From Rubripirellula lacrimiformis (GTDB taxonomy: Bacteria; Planctomycetota; Planctomycetia; Pirellulales; Pirellulaceae): 64,000 nucleotides of DNA. This document shows, piece by piece, positions 1-7,985 of the stretch. A program made the translations under genes and the position numbers. Below the pieces are notes generated by a model, which was given only the letters and a program-made list of their open reading frames with translations, searched no databases and was not told where the DNA came from. Numbering within the stretch: position 1 is the stretch's first letter; every line of letters starts with the position of its first letter. Location of the stretch: NCBI RefSeq assembly GCF_007741535.1, contig NZ_CP036525.1, positions 8,432,001 through 8,496,000 of the forward strand. The letters are read 5' to 3'.

Positions 1-767
1 TGGATGGAACGCTGAGCATTAGACAAAGAGAGGCCAGGACGAGTGGTAACCATCGGGCAATGCCTCGCATTGCGGGTTTGAGCTTATTGCTAATGTTCGC
101 AACAATTGTTTCCCCCGGCTCTTTGCTAGCAATATGAGTCATGTTTTTTTCGCTAGTGCTTGGGGCCGTATGCGTAAGTGCTTATGCTAAGAACTTCAAT
201 AAATGAAAAGACATAGATCTGTCGAGAAACAAATCCCCACAACATACGCAATGTTTCGATGTCGCTAAACGCATCGTCCAATGTGGTATTGAGAATACGC
301 TAACCAGCTCACACGCTGGGGGGTAATGTAATGTGGCTTCGTGTGGAACGGCATGCTTTACGTCAGTCGCTAGTATTCGCTAACTGCGAATCCGGCTTGT
401 GGTCCCGTTCATTTCGTTCCGTAAGACGGGGTTTCGCTTAGCGGTCCTGCATTATACCGTTCCGCCGGGGGGAGCGGTAATAAATGGCTGGCTAAATTCA
501 TGAAAGGCGAGCCAAGTCATTTCTGCCAATTCTGGAAGTCCAAACGGCGACGATTCCTGGATAACTCTGAGTAATGGGGGCGGGAAGTGCAGGAACGTTC
601 AGTATGAAGCAGGCCGCCCTCTTCATTGAATACCGATCGTAACTTCTGCATCTGCAATGCAACTCAGATACGCTATATCACCGCAGAGCAGCGCCGTAGC
701 GACACCCTCGGTGATGGAGAGGAATGTAGCGAAGTCAGTGATCAACGGTGGGATTGGCAATCTTCAA
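1..767. other. Region without a confident gene
   Basis: No reading frame here has convincing composition, start site or family features. The stretch holds an imperfect GC-rich hairpin at about 455-480 and two similar short stretches near 290 and 373 that contain ATACGCTAAC-like and ATTCGCTAAC-like words. It may be the downstream flank of the exported protein gene at 768-1658 or prophage-terminal DNA. No tRNA, attL site or insertion-sequence end can be recognised. Confidence 0.4.
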
Positions 768-1658
768 TCACTCATCGAACAGAAGGCCGGTCGGCGATAT
801 ATCGAACTCCAACGGTGACTCGCCGTCGGGAACATTCGGAAGATCAACCGTGAATGTCTTTGTTGCCCCAGGTTTCAGATCCGTGATGACCAGAGCCTTG
901 ATCGCCTCGATTCTCCCATCACGCTCCCAGCTGAAATTGAAGTTCCCCATCATCAGATTTTTTGATGTCGGATTTGTGATCTTGCCGGCGAGTTTTGGGT
1001 AGCTTGAATCTACTTCGATCACAGTCATGCCGTCGAAACTGATGCCCTCGACAATTCTGGAATTGGTTCGAAGCCACTTCTTGGCACTCAAAATAGCGCC
1101 GAAATAGTCGCTGAGTTTCGATCCTTTGATACGATCTTGTTGCCCATCGGATTCCAATTTCATCCGCAACAGTTCGACACCCGCATAGATTTCAAAGCAG
1201 GCGTTGTTGAAGTTGGTCGGCGATCGCAGCTCGGCGTTGATCTCGTCTTTGAACTTTTCTGCGGACATGATTCCGAACAGGATTGTTCCAATCGTTGCGA
1301 TCTTGGTTTCGGACGTGGCAGCATCCCACTCTTCGATGGTTGGATCGCCGATTGATCCGAGCAGCATGAATTGCGGGTCTTTTTCGGTTTCCGTTTTTTC
1401 CTCTACGGGCTCAGGCTCCTTCGATGGAACCGCTAGCTTTTTGACTTCTTCGAAAGCCATTTCCTGTGACGCTTCGGTCAACCGATCAAGATCGACTTCC
1501 TTTGGCACCAAGATCGTGACTTTGTTGGTCGCAGCGTTGACGCTGTAGATGATGCCTTTGGCGTTGTGGCCATCCGTGGTTTCCCAGGTCAGTAGCTGTG
1601 GGCGCTGGGCAAACGAAACGGTCGCGAAGAAAATCGTCAGGAAGCACGCGATCCGCAT
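768..1658 (-). CDS. Exported protein with FxLYD-like C-terminal domain
   Basis: A 296-residue protein with a clear Sec signal peptide (MRIACFLTIFFATVSFA, probable cleavage before QRP). After it comes a short beta-rich segment with a T-x-D-G-H pattern like SLA1-homology (SHD1) modules of planctomycete exported proteins, then a Glu-rich linker (about 85-100). The last 80 residues resemble an FxLYD domain: GKITNPTSKNLMMGNF, then an alternating beta pattern, with DLKPGATKTFTVDLP near the end. The product is probably periplasmic or surface-exposed. It begins 5 nt after the stop of the zinc-motif gene 1664-2056 and is probably co-transcribed with it. Host gene or prophage accessory gene cannot be decided. 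The molecular role is unknown. Confidence 0.6.
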   Translation of the reverse strand: MRIACFLTIFFATVSFAQRPQLLTWETTDGHNAKGIIYSVNAATNKVTILVPKEVDLDRLTEASQEMAFEEVKKLAVPSKEPEPVEEKTETEKDPQFMLLGSIGDPTIEEWDAATSETKIATIGTILFGIMSAEKFKDEINAELRSPTNFNNACFEIYAGVELLRMKLESDGQQDRIKGSKLSDYFGAILSAKKWLRTNSRIVEGISFDGMTVIEVDSSYPKLAGKITNPTSKNLMMGNFNFSWERDGRIEAIKALVITDLKPGATKTFTVDLPNVPDGESPLEFDISPTGLLFDE

Positions 1659-1663
1659 TTGAT

Positions 1664-2056
1664 CTAGCCCGATTTTTTGCGTTTGGTGGTCTTCTTTGCT
1701 GGCTTGGCGGCTTCGTCTTTTGCCTTTGCCGCTTCGATTTGGCGATCGAAGTCGGCCTCGTCGCTGTCTGAATCTTTGGCGGCCGGCATCTTGCTGGCGG
1801 TCGTGATCGGGTAGCGGCTCATGATGGCTTCCGCGACATCAGCGAACGGATCGTCAGCTGCGGGTCGGCCCGGTTGCTTCGATGGGGCGAGTAGATCATC
1901 GGCGATCAGCTTCTCTTCAAATGCCTCGGCCTGCTGGCGAGTCATCGACCGTTTGCGGCGGTTGAACTGCGCATAGTGCTTTGTGCAGAGTCCACGAGTT
2001 CGCACCTCGTCTCCGCATATCAAGCACGTTTCGATTCCGTCTCCATGTCTAACCAT
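1664..2056 (-). CDS. Small zinc-motif protein (paralogue of 2269-2556)
   Basis: About 130 residues. The N-terminus has a C-x2-C ... C-x2-H zinc-binding pattern (CLICGDEVRTRGLCTKHYAQ) followed by FNRRKR; the C-terminus is Lys/Ala-rich. The same arrangement (C-x3-C, C-x2-H, then QFN and RRR) occurs in the divergent gene at 2269, so the two are paralogues. The ATG at 2056 is preferred over a GTG nine bases upstream. The size, motif and position beside the early phage promoter region fit a small DNA-binding or regulatory protein, but no exact family is recognised. Confidence 0.55.
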   Translation of the reverse strand: MVRHGDGIETCLICGDEVRTRGLCTKHYAQFNRRKRSMTRQQAEAFEEKLIADDLLAPSKQPGRPAADDPFADVAEAIMSRYPITTASKMPAAKDSDSDEADFDRQIEAAKAKDEAAKPAKKTTKRKKSG

Positions 2057-2167
2057 GCGTAGCACTCTAAGAAACTTTTTTTGTCTTGTCTAACTCTTTC
2101 TGACAAAACAACTTAGGGCCACCAACTGGAACCTTTCTGGAGCCGCTCTGCTACCTTTTGCTTTACA

Positions 2168-2188
2168 TTCTGTAACAGTTCTGTAACA
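2168..2188. promoter_or_regulatory. Direct repeat TTCTGTAACA x2 in divergent promoter region
   Basis: Two identical 10-bp words, TTCTGTAACA, start at 2168 and 2179, so their period is 11 bp (one helical turn). They lie between the divergent genes starting at 2056 (-) and 2269 (+), where early phage transcription should begin. The spacing suits an operator read by a dimeric regulator. The operator role is inferred from position and spacing only. Confidence 0.35.
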
Positions 2189-2268
2189 TCGGTCCGGTTG
2201 GCCAATGGAGGGCTCAAGTTTCCTCCTTGATTGGGATTGGCTCGGTGATCTACGCAAAACGCATTTAC

Positions 2269-2556
2269 ATGCGGACGGTTCAAGTGAAACGCACACGCCA
2301 AAAAGAAATCGAAGCGGCAATCGCCGCCAGCATCTGCATCGTGCCCGGATGTGACTCGCCGATGCATGGACGGGGGTGCTGCAAAAAGCACCTGAACCAG
2401 TTCAACAGCGGCATCCGCCGCCGAAAAAGCGACGACGAAAAGGCGGATTTCGAGCAGCAGATGATCCGCGAGGGAATGGTGCTGGATTCGTACGAACAAC
2501 GCACCCTGCGCACGAGCAATCCATTCGAGGACCTGGCAAAGAAGGCGGCATCGTGA
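2269..2556 (+). CDS. Small zinc-motif protein, first early phage gene
   Basis: About 95 residues starting at the ATG at 2269 (MRTVQVKRTRQKEIE); TTG and GTG codons upstream are possible but less likely. Zinc-motif pattern: CIVPGCDSPMHGRGCCKKHL followed by NQFNSGIRRRK, closely parallel to the protein of the divergent gene 1664-2056. The N-terminus is basic and the C-terminus acidic. It overlaps the next gene by GTGA (2553-2556), so it heads an early operon of overlapping genes. Probably a small nucleic-acid-binding or regulatory protein; function unknown. Confidence 0.55.
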   Translation: MRTVQVKRTRQKEIEAAIAASICIVPGCDSPMHGRGCCKKHLNQFNSGIRRRKSDDEKADFEQQMIREGMVLDSYEQRTLRTSNPFEDLAKKAAS

Positions 2557-2822
2557 GCAGGCAAACCAGGACCAAGGCGGAACGGATTGCGGCGGCGACG
2601 CCGATCAATCAGCGAGCGTTGCTGACGCGGCCGATGGCTTGTGACTACTTGTCGGTGTCGCTGAACACGTTCAAGGGATACGAGTCGGTGAAGGACATCG
2701 TCGGGATCCCCATTGGGACGGGTGTCGAAAAGCGGTACCGCCGATGTGATCTGGATGACTTGATCGAAGCCATGGCGACTCAGTCGACCAAGCTGGATCG
2801 ATTGAAGGTGGGGGCGAAATGA
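2553..2822 (+). CDS. Excisionase-like helix-turn-helix protein
   Basis: 89 residues. The start is taken as the GTG at 2553, which overlaps the previous stop (GTGA), because residues upstream in the frame are low-complexity and out-of-frame-like. The core (LLTRPMACDYLSVSLNTFKG, then RYRRCDLDDLIEAM) has the layout of MerR/Xis-type HTH_17 proteins: a helix-turn-helix with a tyrosine-containing recognition helix followed by a short wing. Such proteins act as recombination directionality factors or small phage regulators. The tyrosine recombinase 1 kb downstream fits an excisionase role. It overlaps the next gene by ATGA. Confidence 0.55.
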   Translation: MSRQTRTKAERIAAATPINQRALLTRPMACDYLSVSLNTFKGYESVKDIVGIPIGTGVEKRYRRCDLDDLIEAMATQSTKLDRLKVGAK

Positions 2823-3493
2823 GCATGGCTATGCGTCCGGACCAAAAGTTTCGCGACCAGCCATCGTTGTTCGATGCCCCTGCGGTCGTCCCCGGGCCTG
2901 CGATTGCCCCCGGTCCGGTGGACGCCAATCGAGGTGTCGACCAGGGCACAAAGTCTCGCAACGAAACCTATCGCGAGATTGCCAGCGAGTTGCCCGGGCG
3001 CTGCCGCATTTGGTTGGGCCGAATCATCGCAGCGGGCGAACGTGGCGTGACGCTGGATGAACTTTCGGCATCGACCGGGTTGCCGGCCAACGAGTTCAGC
3101 GGGCGGATCACCGAACTGAAACGTCGCGGGATGATCCATCACACCGACCAGCGACGTCCCACGCGAAAGGGCAGCACGGCGGCCGTGATTCGAGCGACCG
3201 AAAGGGCAAGGCAACCACACCACCATCCACAGGGATTTGACGACATGACAACCAAGACTTTGCCACCGACCGATTTGCCAGACGCGATCACGAACAACCG
3301 CGTCCCGCGCGACCAGCACGGTGATTTGATCAAGCATGGTGGTCGGTACTTGGTGCCGAACCTTGGACGCGTCGAGATTCACTATGACGTCGATGCGGAC
3401 GAGTACTTCTTCTTTCGCCCTGGGCGTCCGGATCAGCAACAGCCGGTAAGCATGCTGCCACATCAGACGCAATCGTGGGAACTGGTCGGGTAA
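2819..3493 (+). CDS. Phage early protein with winged-helix segment
   Basis: 224 residues, start ATG overlapping the previous stop. Residues 50-115 look like a winged helix ([20 protein letters not shown], then [19 protein letters not shown] and [16 protein letters not shown]), a layout used in DNA-binding or replisome-loading phage proteins. The C-terminal 80 residues contain a compact segment ([20 protein letters not shown]) that could be a separate domain. No family is recognised. Its place ahead of csrA and the integrase suggests a role in early regulation or replication. Confidence 0.5.
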   Translation: MSMAMRPDQKFRDQPSLFDAPAVVPGPAIAPGPVDANRGVDQGTKSRNETYREIASELPGRCRIWLGRIIAAGERGVTLDELSASTGLPANEFSGRITELKRRGMIHHTDQRRPTRKGSTAAVIRATERARQPHHHPQGFDDMTTKTLPPTDLPDAITNNRVPRDQHGDLIKHGGRYLVPNLGRVEIHYDVDADEYFFFRPGRPDQQQPVSMLPHQTQSWELVG

Positions 3494-3579
3494 GCAGACC
3501 AGACCGCGAAAGCCGGTTCGAATCCGGGCATCGCAATTGGACGTTCTTAGTTTTTGACAATCACACGGAAGGGTACAGG

Positions 3580-3783
3580 ATGTTGGTTTTGTCACGCCAC
3601 AAAGGCGAGAGCATCGTTATCGGCGGTGGTCTCATCGAGATCGTCGTCACAGAGATCCGCGGCGATAAGGTCCGCATCGGCGTCAAGGCGCCGCGTGATG
3701 TGGTGATCGATCGCCGCGAAGTTCACGAGATCAAGGTCGCCCGAGCATCGTCTTCGATCCAGAACCCTGGCGGGGAGGAATGA
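3580..3783 (+). CDS. csrA: Carbon storage regulator CsrA
   Basis: 67 residues. The first ~55 match the CsrA fold: [16 protein letters not shown], then the interrupted strand pattern [20 protein letters not shown] and the conserved RREVHEI segment. CsrA dimers bind GGA motifs in mRNA leaders and block or stabilise translation. The ATG at 3580 follows a purine-rich site (GGAAGGG); the in-frame codons further upstream do not fit the family. The C-terminal tail ([12 protein letters not shown]) is normal in length. The gene ends 3 nt before the integrase start, so both are probably translated from one message. A prophage-encoded copy could reprogram host mRNA use. Confidence 0.92.
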   Translation: MLVLSRHKGESIVIGGGLIEIVVTEIRGDKVRIGVKAPRDVVIDRREVHEIKVARASSSIQNPGGEE

Positions 3784-3786
3784 CCG

Positions 3787-4488
3787 ATGTCACCTCGATC
3801 CGATGGCCAACGAAATACTGGCCGACGAGCCACGGCGCCGATCCCGCTGGATTTGGTGAAGCCGTTTTACGAAGTCGTTTGGTCGATTGCCGCACGCGGT
3901 TGGTGTCTGGCCCAGGACGGTCACAAGATCGATTGGCAAAGTGCCAGCGGTCGTCGTCAGTGGACAAAACGCCGGCATGCGTTGTCGGTGCTTTGGATGA
4001 CTTCTTGTGCACTGCGGTTTTCAGAGTTTCGGCGGCTGCGCGTCTCGGACGTTTCGCTCGGATCGGCATCGACCTGGGTGTCACGTTCCAAAGGCGGCGA
4101 CAGTGGAGCCGTCGACGTCGCCAGGGCACTGATCACGTTGACGTTTGATTGGAGGTCCCAACGTACGCCGGCGTTCGTATCCCCATGGTTGTTGCCGACG
4201 CGAACGGGCAGCCGAATGGACAACAATTCATTCAACCGCGATGCGTGCGGAATGTTCAGCGACATGTTCGGCATTCGCCTTTCCAGCCACTGTTTTCGTG
4301 ATACCGCGTGCCAGATGGCGATGCGTCAATCGGGCGAACTGCGAGTGGTGCAGCGGCTGCTGGGACATCGTTCGGCCCGCACGACAGAGCATTACCTGCG
4401 AAAGCAACAGGCAAGATCTTTTCAGTTGTCACTGTATGAGCCCGGGCAACTTTCCGAAACCGAAACGGCCGGGGAATTGGCGGGATGA
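3787..4488 (+). CDS. Tyrosine recombinase (phage integrase), short form
   Basis: 233 residues containing a complete catalytic domain: Arg77 in CALRFSEFRRL, Lys102 in SKGG, His168-x-x-Arg171 in SSHCFRDTAC, His194 in LLGHRSARTTEHYL and nucleophile Tyr203. A strong ribosome-binding site (GGGGAGGAA) precedes the ATG. Only about 60 residues lie before the catalytic fold, too few for a normal arm-binding plus core-binding region, so this is a minimal integrase. It is the best candidate for the enzyme that integrated the element at tRNA-Leu (fragment at 42216-42271). It is not a typical integron IntI: no IntI-specific insert is visible near the HxxR region. Confidence 0.85.
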   Translation: MSPRSDGQRNTGRRATAPIPLDLVKPFYEVVWSIAARGWCLAQDGHKIDWQSASGRRQWTKRRHALSVLWMTSCALRFSEFRRLRVSDVSLGSASTWVSRSKGGDSGAVDVARALITLTFDWRSQRTPAFVSPWLLPTRTGSRMDNNSFNRDACGMFSDMFGIRLSSHCFRDTACQMAMRQSGELRVVQRLLGHRSARTTEHYLRKQQARSFQLSLYEPGQLSETETAGELAG

Positions 4489-4634
4489 AAGTGATGACAA
4501 GGGACGGCCGCCAGATCGATGTTCGGTCGGCGGATTTCGAGTCGTTTCAGCTTTGGTTTGGTCGTCTTGTGTGTCGAGGCGACGTTTGGGAATTCACCAC
4601 CGAGGAACATGCAGAACGGGGATCAGGGAAATGA
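4485..4634 (+). CDS. Small early phage protein (49 aa)
   Basis: A 49-residue frame (MKVMTRDGRQIDVRSADFES...) fits exactly between the integrase and the exonuclease. Its ATG overlaps the integrase stop by ATGA, and its own stop overlaps the next ATG in the same way. That chain of overlaps is the main evidence that it is translated. It has no cysteines, no transmembrane segment and no recognised family. Function unknown. Confidence 0.5.
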   Translation: MKVMTRDGRQIDVRSADFESFQLWFGRLVCRGDVWEFTTEEHAERGSGK

Positions 4635-5242
4635 GCAGCATTGTTGTATTAGCGATCGACACCGAGACTCACGACAGCCCGTCGGATTGGCGAGGCGCCT
4701 CAGATAACGTTGAGTGCTGGCCACGAATTGTCGAGATCGGATGGGTGTTGGCGGTGGCCGGCCCGTCGGGCATCGGTGAGGTGCTAGAACGACGATCGCT
4801 GTTGATTCGGCCCAGCGGTTGGAAGATCACGGCCGAGGCGTTCGGTGTCCACGGGATTGCTCAAGAACAGTGCGAGACTAGCGGCGTTTCGATCGACTAC
4901 GCGCTCGACGAACTGCGTGAAGCGATCCAGGAGGCGGACTTGCTGGTCGCCCACAACATCGATTTCGATTGGCCGGTGATCCGATGCGAATCGATTCGTG
5001 ACGGCAATGACCTGGCCGACATCGATCGACCGCACTTCTGCACGATGAAAGCCGGTACCCCGATCTGTGCCATCCCGAGTCACTTCGGTTTGAAGTGGGC
5101 ATCGCTTGGCGAACTACACGGGGTTCTGTTCGGCACGCCCGTTTTTGGTGCCCACCGAGCGCTGGCCGACGCCGACGCATGCTTGCGTTGTTATGCCGAG
5201 ATCGAACGACGGGCAGTCACGGCGGAGGCATCGAAGGCGTGA
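4631..5242 (+). CDS. DnaQ-like 3'-5' exonuclease
   Basis: 203 residues of the DEDDh exonuclease superfamily: Asp10 and Glu12 in LAIDTET (ExoI), Asp113 in LVAHNIDFDWPV (ExoII), and His175/Asp180 in GAHRALADADA (ExoIII). These residues bind two metal ions and hydrolyse DNA or RNA from the 3' end. The ATG at 4631 overlaps the stop of the preceding small gene; the long upstream extension in the same frame is out-of-frame integrase sequence and was discarded. No polymerase domain is present, so it probably acts alone in phage DNA metabolism, or as a proofreading factor with a host polymerase. Confidence 0.85.
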   Translation: MSSIVVLAIDTETHDSPSDWRGASDNVECWPRIVEIGWVLAVAGPSGIGEVLERRSLLIRPSGWKITAEAFGVHGIAQEQCETSGVSIDYALDELREAIQEADLLVAHNIDFDWPVIRCESIRDGNDLADIDRPHFCTMKAGTPICAIPSHFGLKWASLGELHGVLFGTPVFGAHRALADADACLRCYAEIERRAVTAEASKA

Positions 5243-5478
5243 TGAACGGTATAGCCACTGAACCGACGAAGTACCCGCACGTTGGCGACCCGTCGCGGGA
5301 CGCTGAACAGATCGAGCGTGCACGCGTGTTGATGCGGCATCTGCACCTGCAGACGACGATCGCAAGACGCCTTGGCCAGTCGGTCATCGCGATGCAGGTC
5401 GACGATGCTGACGACTTGGTCAGCCTGTTGCATGATGCGGTCACTCGCGCCGATCTGATCATGGGGGACAACCGATGA
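5242..5478 (+). CDS. Small early phage protein (78 aa)
   Basis: 78 residues (MNGIATEPTKYPHVGDP...) starting at an ATG that shares one base with the exonuclease stop (TGATG). The protein is helical and charged, with a LMRHLHLQTTIARRLGQ segment and an acidic VDDADDLVSLLHDAV helix. No family is recognised. It overlaps the next frame by ATGA. Likely an early phage accessory protein. Confidence 0.5.
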   Translation: MNGIATEPTKYPHVGDPSRDAEQIERARVLMRHLHLQTTIARRLGQSVIAMQVDDADDLVSLLHDAVTRADLIMGDNR

Positions 5479-5765
5479 TTCACGCCATGCGTCACACGAT
5501 CGCGGAATCGATGCGTTGCAGTTTCGAGTTGATCGCCATGCTGATCCTGGCGGCAATGTTTGCGTGCGTCGGCGATTGTCAGATGCACAGGCGGCGCGAC
5601 CGTCAACGTGGCCGCAGGCGCCACAACTACCAAAACACACCCGGGCATTCGTACCCGATGCAGTCTCGCCGGCCAGCAAGATCGCAGCGGATCGGACGCA
5701 GCTTGTCCACCGATCAAGTGCATCGATGTTGTGATCGATCACGTTGCCAATGCCGATCGCCGTGA
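5475..5765 (+). CDS. Possible small membrane or secreted protein
   Basis: The ATG at 5475 overlaps the previous stop. One hydrophobic segment (FELIAMLILAAMFACVG) follows at about residues 18-34, then a cysteine and a very Arg-rich tail of doubtful reality. The true gene may be shorter or frameshifted: another open frame with a TTG start runs over 5560-5991 but crosses a strong hairpin at 5811-5848. Either way the coding signal after about 5600 is poor. Confidence 0.3.
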   Translation: MIHAMRHTIAESMRCSFELIAMLILAAMFACVGDCQMHRRRDRQRGRRRHNYQNTPGHSYPMQSRRPARSQRIGRSLSTDQVHRCCDRSRCQCRSP

Positions 5766-5810
5766 CCTGAACGGGGTCGACGGTCGACCTAAACCGCCCA
5801 GCCACTTGGT

Positions 5811-5865
5811 CGGACTGACGGAAGTTTGCACGAACTTCGGTCAGTCCGGATTTGACACCGTTTTT
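5811..5865 (+). terminator. Strong hairpin, possible terminator
   Basis: A 16-bp inverted repeat with one mismatch (arms 5811-5826 and 5833-5848, 6-nt loop) begins CGGACTGAC and ends GTCAGTCCG. It is followed 12 nt later by five thymines (5861-5865). The T-run is a little far for a textbook intrinsic terminator. It lies between two early gene groups and could separate their transcription, or serve as a protein-binding palindrome. Confidence 0.45.
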
Positions 5866-5995
5866 AGGAAGCGTTCGCTATCGGTACGCGCTCTTCGAAC
5901 GGACCCCAGCGATGACATTGATCCGACATCTTCCAGCGGCGGCAAAGACATGAAAGCGATCACCAACCCCAATCAATCGAAGGGGGCATGATTCG

Positions 5996-6787
5996 ATGGG
6001 CAAGACATACGAAAAGGCACCTGCGTTGTGCCGGCGATTGGTCGGCGAACTGTTGACCCAATTTCACCAACCGCTGGCCGACTTCAAAACGGTCATCGAC
6101 ATCCTGTTGGTACGTGCTTCGCGGGATGCCGACGGGCAACCGATCGGACCGGCACTGCAGGGCAGGAGCGGCTATCCGGCCGCGGCTTCGGTCAGCGTCA
6201 CGAAGTTGAAAGACCGAGTGATGGGACGTGGCGACGCCGAGATCCTGATCGATGGCGACCGATACACGAATTGGACCGAGAAGACGCTGCGGGCAATCTT
6301 GGACCACGAACTGGAACACTTGGAGTTCACCGGCAACGTAGACGACTTGGGGCGACCGAAGTTTCGATTGCGTCCGCACGATGTCGAGTTTGGTTGGTTC
6401 GATTCGATCGCACGACGTCACGGAGATGACTCGGGCGAAGTGCTGCAAGCGAAACGGTTCTTCGGTGCTCAACCGATCCGCCAGCTGTATTTGCCGGGCT
6501 GGGAAGATGGCCCGCCGGCGGTTGATCCTGATGCGATCAAGCCATCGCTATCGCGGACCAAGGCCGCGGCGCACTTTCGCGACCTGTTTGATGAAGTCGA
6601 CCCCAAGACGTTGATGTATGCGGCGGTCCCTTATGAGTCAGGCGGCGAAACGTCGATCGTCGAAGCATGGGTCGACAAGACAGACCGGGCCGTGATCTTC
6701 ACCGCCGGCAAAGTCATCGACATCACGCCGCACCTGCAACTGTCGGCTCGTTGGGCCAAACGGGAAGGCGGGAACGATGGCCGTTAG
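5996..6787 (+). CDS. Putative phage metallopeptidase-domain protein
   Basis: 263 residues. A zinc-peptidase-like motif H104-E-x-x-H108 (ILDHELEHLEFTG) sits in the layout of the putative phage metallopeptidase family: an N-terminal helix with Leu/His pattern, a central ILLVRASRD strand, an EILIDGDRYTNW strand, then the HExxH helix and a DVEFGWFD segment. The C-terminal 100 residues are an unassigned domain. The start at 5996 follows GAAGGGGG. The gene overlaps the next by 11 nt. Targets are unknown; relatives sit in phage early operons and may cleave host proteins or be DNA-linked factors. Confidence 0.6.
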   Translation: MGKTYEKAPALCRRLVGELLTQFHQPLADFKTVIDILLVRASRDADGQPIGPALQGRSGYPAAASVSVTKLKDRVMGRGDAEILIDGDRYTNWTEKTLRAILDHELEHLEFTGNVDDLGRPKFRLRPHDVEFGWFDSIARRHGDDSGEVLQAKRFFGAQPIRQLYLPGWEDGPPAVDPDAIKPSLSRTKAAAHFRDLFDEVDPKTLMYAAVPYESGGETSIVEAWVDKTDRAVIFTAGKVIDITPHLQLSARWAKREGGNDGR

Positions 6788-7913
6788 CGTGACCCAGTAT
6801 GGATTGGGATTCGAATCGATCGACGCCGAGACCGTCGCCGGGCAGAAGGCGCGTCGGGCGTGGCGCCGTCTGATCGCACGCGCGGCGGCGTCGATCGGTT
6901 TGGACCGATCCCAAGCTGAGTTCGTCATGCTTCGACGCTTGGCCCGGTTGCGCCACCACGAAGGCCCAGTGACCGCGTTGGCGCCGCGTCATGGTGCCAG
7001 CCGAGCCCGTTCGGCGTTTCGTCGCCTTGAATCACTGGGGCTGGTCGATCGCACCGTCACCGTCGCACCAGGCGGGCGTGGCCGGATCTCTCGCACCGTG
7101 ATCGATCCCGGCGCCGTGGTCCGATGGTCTGACCTGACCAGCGAACGGGATGCTGTTTGCCAGTTGATGAACCGAAAGCCATCCAGTGGCCCCAATGCCC
7201 GAACGCTTGCCAACCCAACGGCGCAACCAACGGCGCATCCAACGGCGCATCCAACGGCGCATCCAACGGCGCATCCAACGGCGCATCCAACGGCGCAACC
7301 ACCGGCGCATCCAACGGCGCAACCACCGGCGCCATGCCGTACCTCTTTATCCATGGATACTAAGGATTACATGGTCCATGGTTCCGGAGGCGACGAGGGA
7401 CGTGGACACGCGGACCAGAAAAATGTGATTGGCAAAGCGAAGCCATCGATCATTGCAGGCCCAGCGAATGCCCAATCGATCGTGACACCTGTGATCGTGA
7501 CCAGCGACCAGGCATCGACCATCGCGGCGTCGATCTTCGAACGGTTGAACTATCACGGGGCCGAGGGGCAAACGTTGTGGAAGGCAGCTGCGGCCCAACA
7601 CGCCGGCATCATCAGCGAGGCGGCGGTCAGTTCGGCCGTGATGGGCTGCCAGGCGTGTCGTCCGCGTAATCCGCCGGCCTACTTCCGAACGACGTTGGCG
7701 AACGTCCTGGGCGTGTCCAAGGGCGACCTGTCCAAAATTCTAAGCCGTGTTCGAATCGGGCCTCATTTACCAGGCGGTCCACCACGTCAGATCCAGCCGG
7801 CCAAGCGATCGGTACCGGTCAGACGCAACCCCAACAACGATGGCGTGATGAACGATCGCCGAAACGATGTCGCCAACCAACTGGCCGCGATCATGCGAGC
7901 CGAAACCCGCTAA
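6777..7913 (+). CDS. Replication-initiator-like protein with repeat linker
   Basis: 378 residues in three parts. Residues 40-115 form a winged helix (AEFVMLRRLARLRHHEGPV, then SRARSAFRRLESLGLVDR with a basic wing). Residues 146-185 are a T-A-H/Q-P repeat encoded by ten 12-bp tandem units. The C-terminal half has a conserved-looking helical domain (EAAVSSAVMGCQACRPRNPP, AYFRTTLANVLGVSKGDL). DNA-binding N-domain, repeats inside the gene, and a C-terminal interaction domain resemble lambda O in organisation, though sequence identity is not claimed. It is the most likely replication initiator of the prophage. Confidence 0.5.
   Translation: MAVSVTQYGLGFESIDAETVAGQKARRAWRRLIARAAASIGLDRSQAEFVMLRRLARLRHHEGPVTALAPRHGASRARSAFRRLESLGLVDRTVTVAPGGRGRISRTVIDPGAVVRWSDLTSERDAVCQLMNRKPSSGPNARTLANPTAQPTAHPTAHPTAHPTAHPTAHPTAQPPAHPTAQPPAPCRTSLSMDTKDYMVHGSGGDEGRGHADQKNVIGKAKPSIIAGPANAQSIVTPVIVTSDQASTIAASIFERLNYHGAEGQTLWKAAAAQHAGIISEAAVSSAVMGCQACRPRNPPAYFRTTLANVLGVSKGDLSKILSRVRIGPHLPGGPPRQIQPAKRSVPVRRNPNNDGVMNDRRNDVANQLAAIMRAETR
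7211..7330 (+). repeat. Ten tandem 12-bp repeats, candidate origin iterons
   Basis: Ten uninterrupted 12-bp units from 7211 to 7330; the main form is GCATCCAACGGC. The first unit reads CAACCCAACGGC, and GCAACC-type variants occur at units 2, 8 and 10. The repeats lie in frame in the middle of the putative initiator gene and encode (T/P)A(H/Q)P. Direct repeats of about one helical turn inside an initiator gene are typical phage origins, as in lambda O. A purely protein-level repeat expansion is the alternative. Confidence 0.5.
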
Positions 7914-7985
7914 CGGATTGGTCGCCGGCGTTGGCGACCGATCATTTTCAATCCGTCTAAATTGGACAAACCAAAGGAATCGAAG

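Noticed and set aside
3505-3535. tRNA-like T-arm (GGTTCGAATCC) just after the gene 2819-3493
   Set aside because: The T-stem has a mismatch, no acceptor partner or anticodon arm with a proper loop can be built, and it does not match the tRNA-Leu fragment at the right end.
3787-4488. Integron integrase for the cassette array
   Set aside because: The catalytic domain is a general phage tyrosine recombinase; no IntI-specific insert is visible and it lies outside the array in the phage early operon.
5560-5991. Open frame with TTG start spanning the gap before the metallopeptidase gene
   Set aside because: It runs through a 16-bp hairpin and has poor start and composition; only a very short part could be real.
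7211-7330. CRISPR-like array
   Set aside because: The units are contiguous with no spacers and lie in frame inside a gene.
6989-7354. Long open frames opposite the 12-bp repeats with Gly-Cys-Ala-Val or Arg-Trp-Met repeats
   Set aside because: A 12-bp repeat without stops opens all six frames; these are mirror frames of the initiator-like gene.
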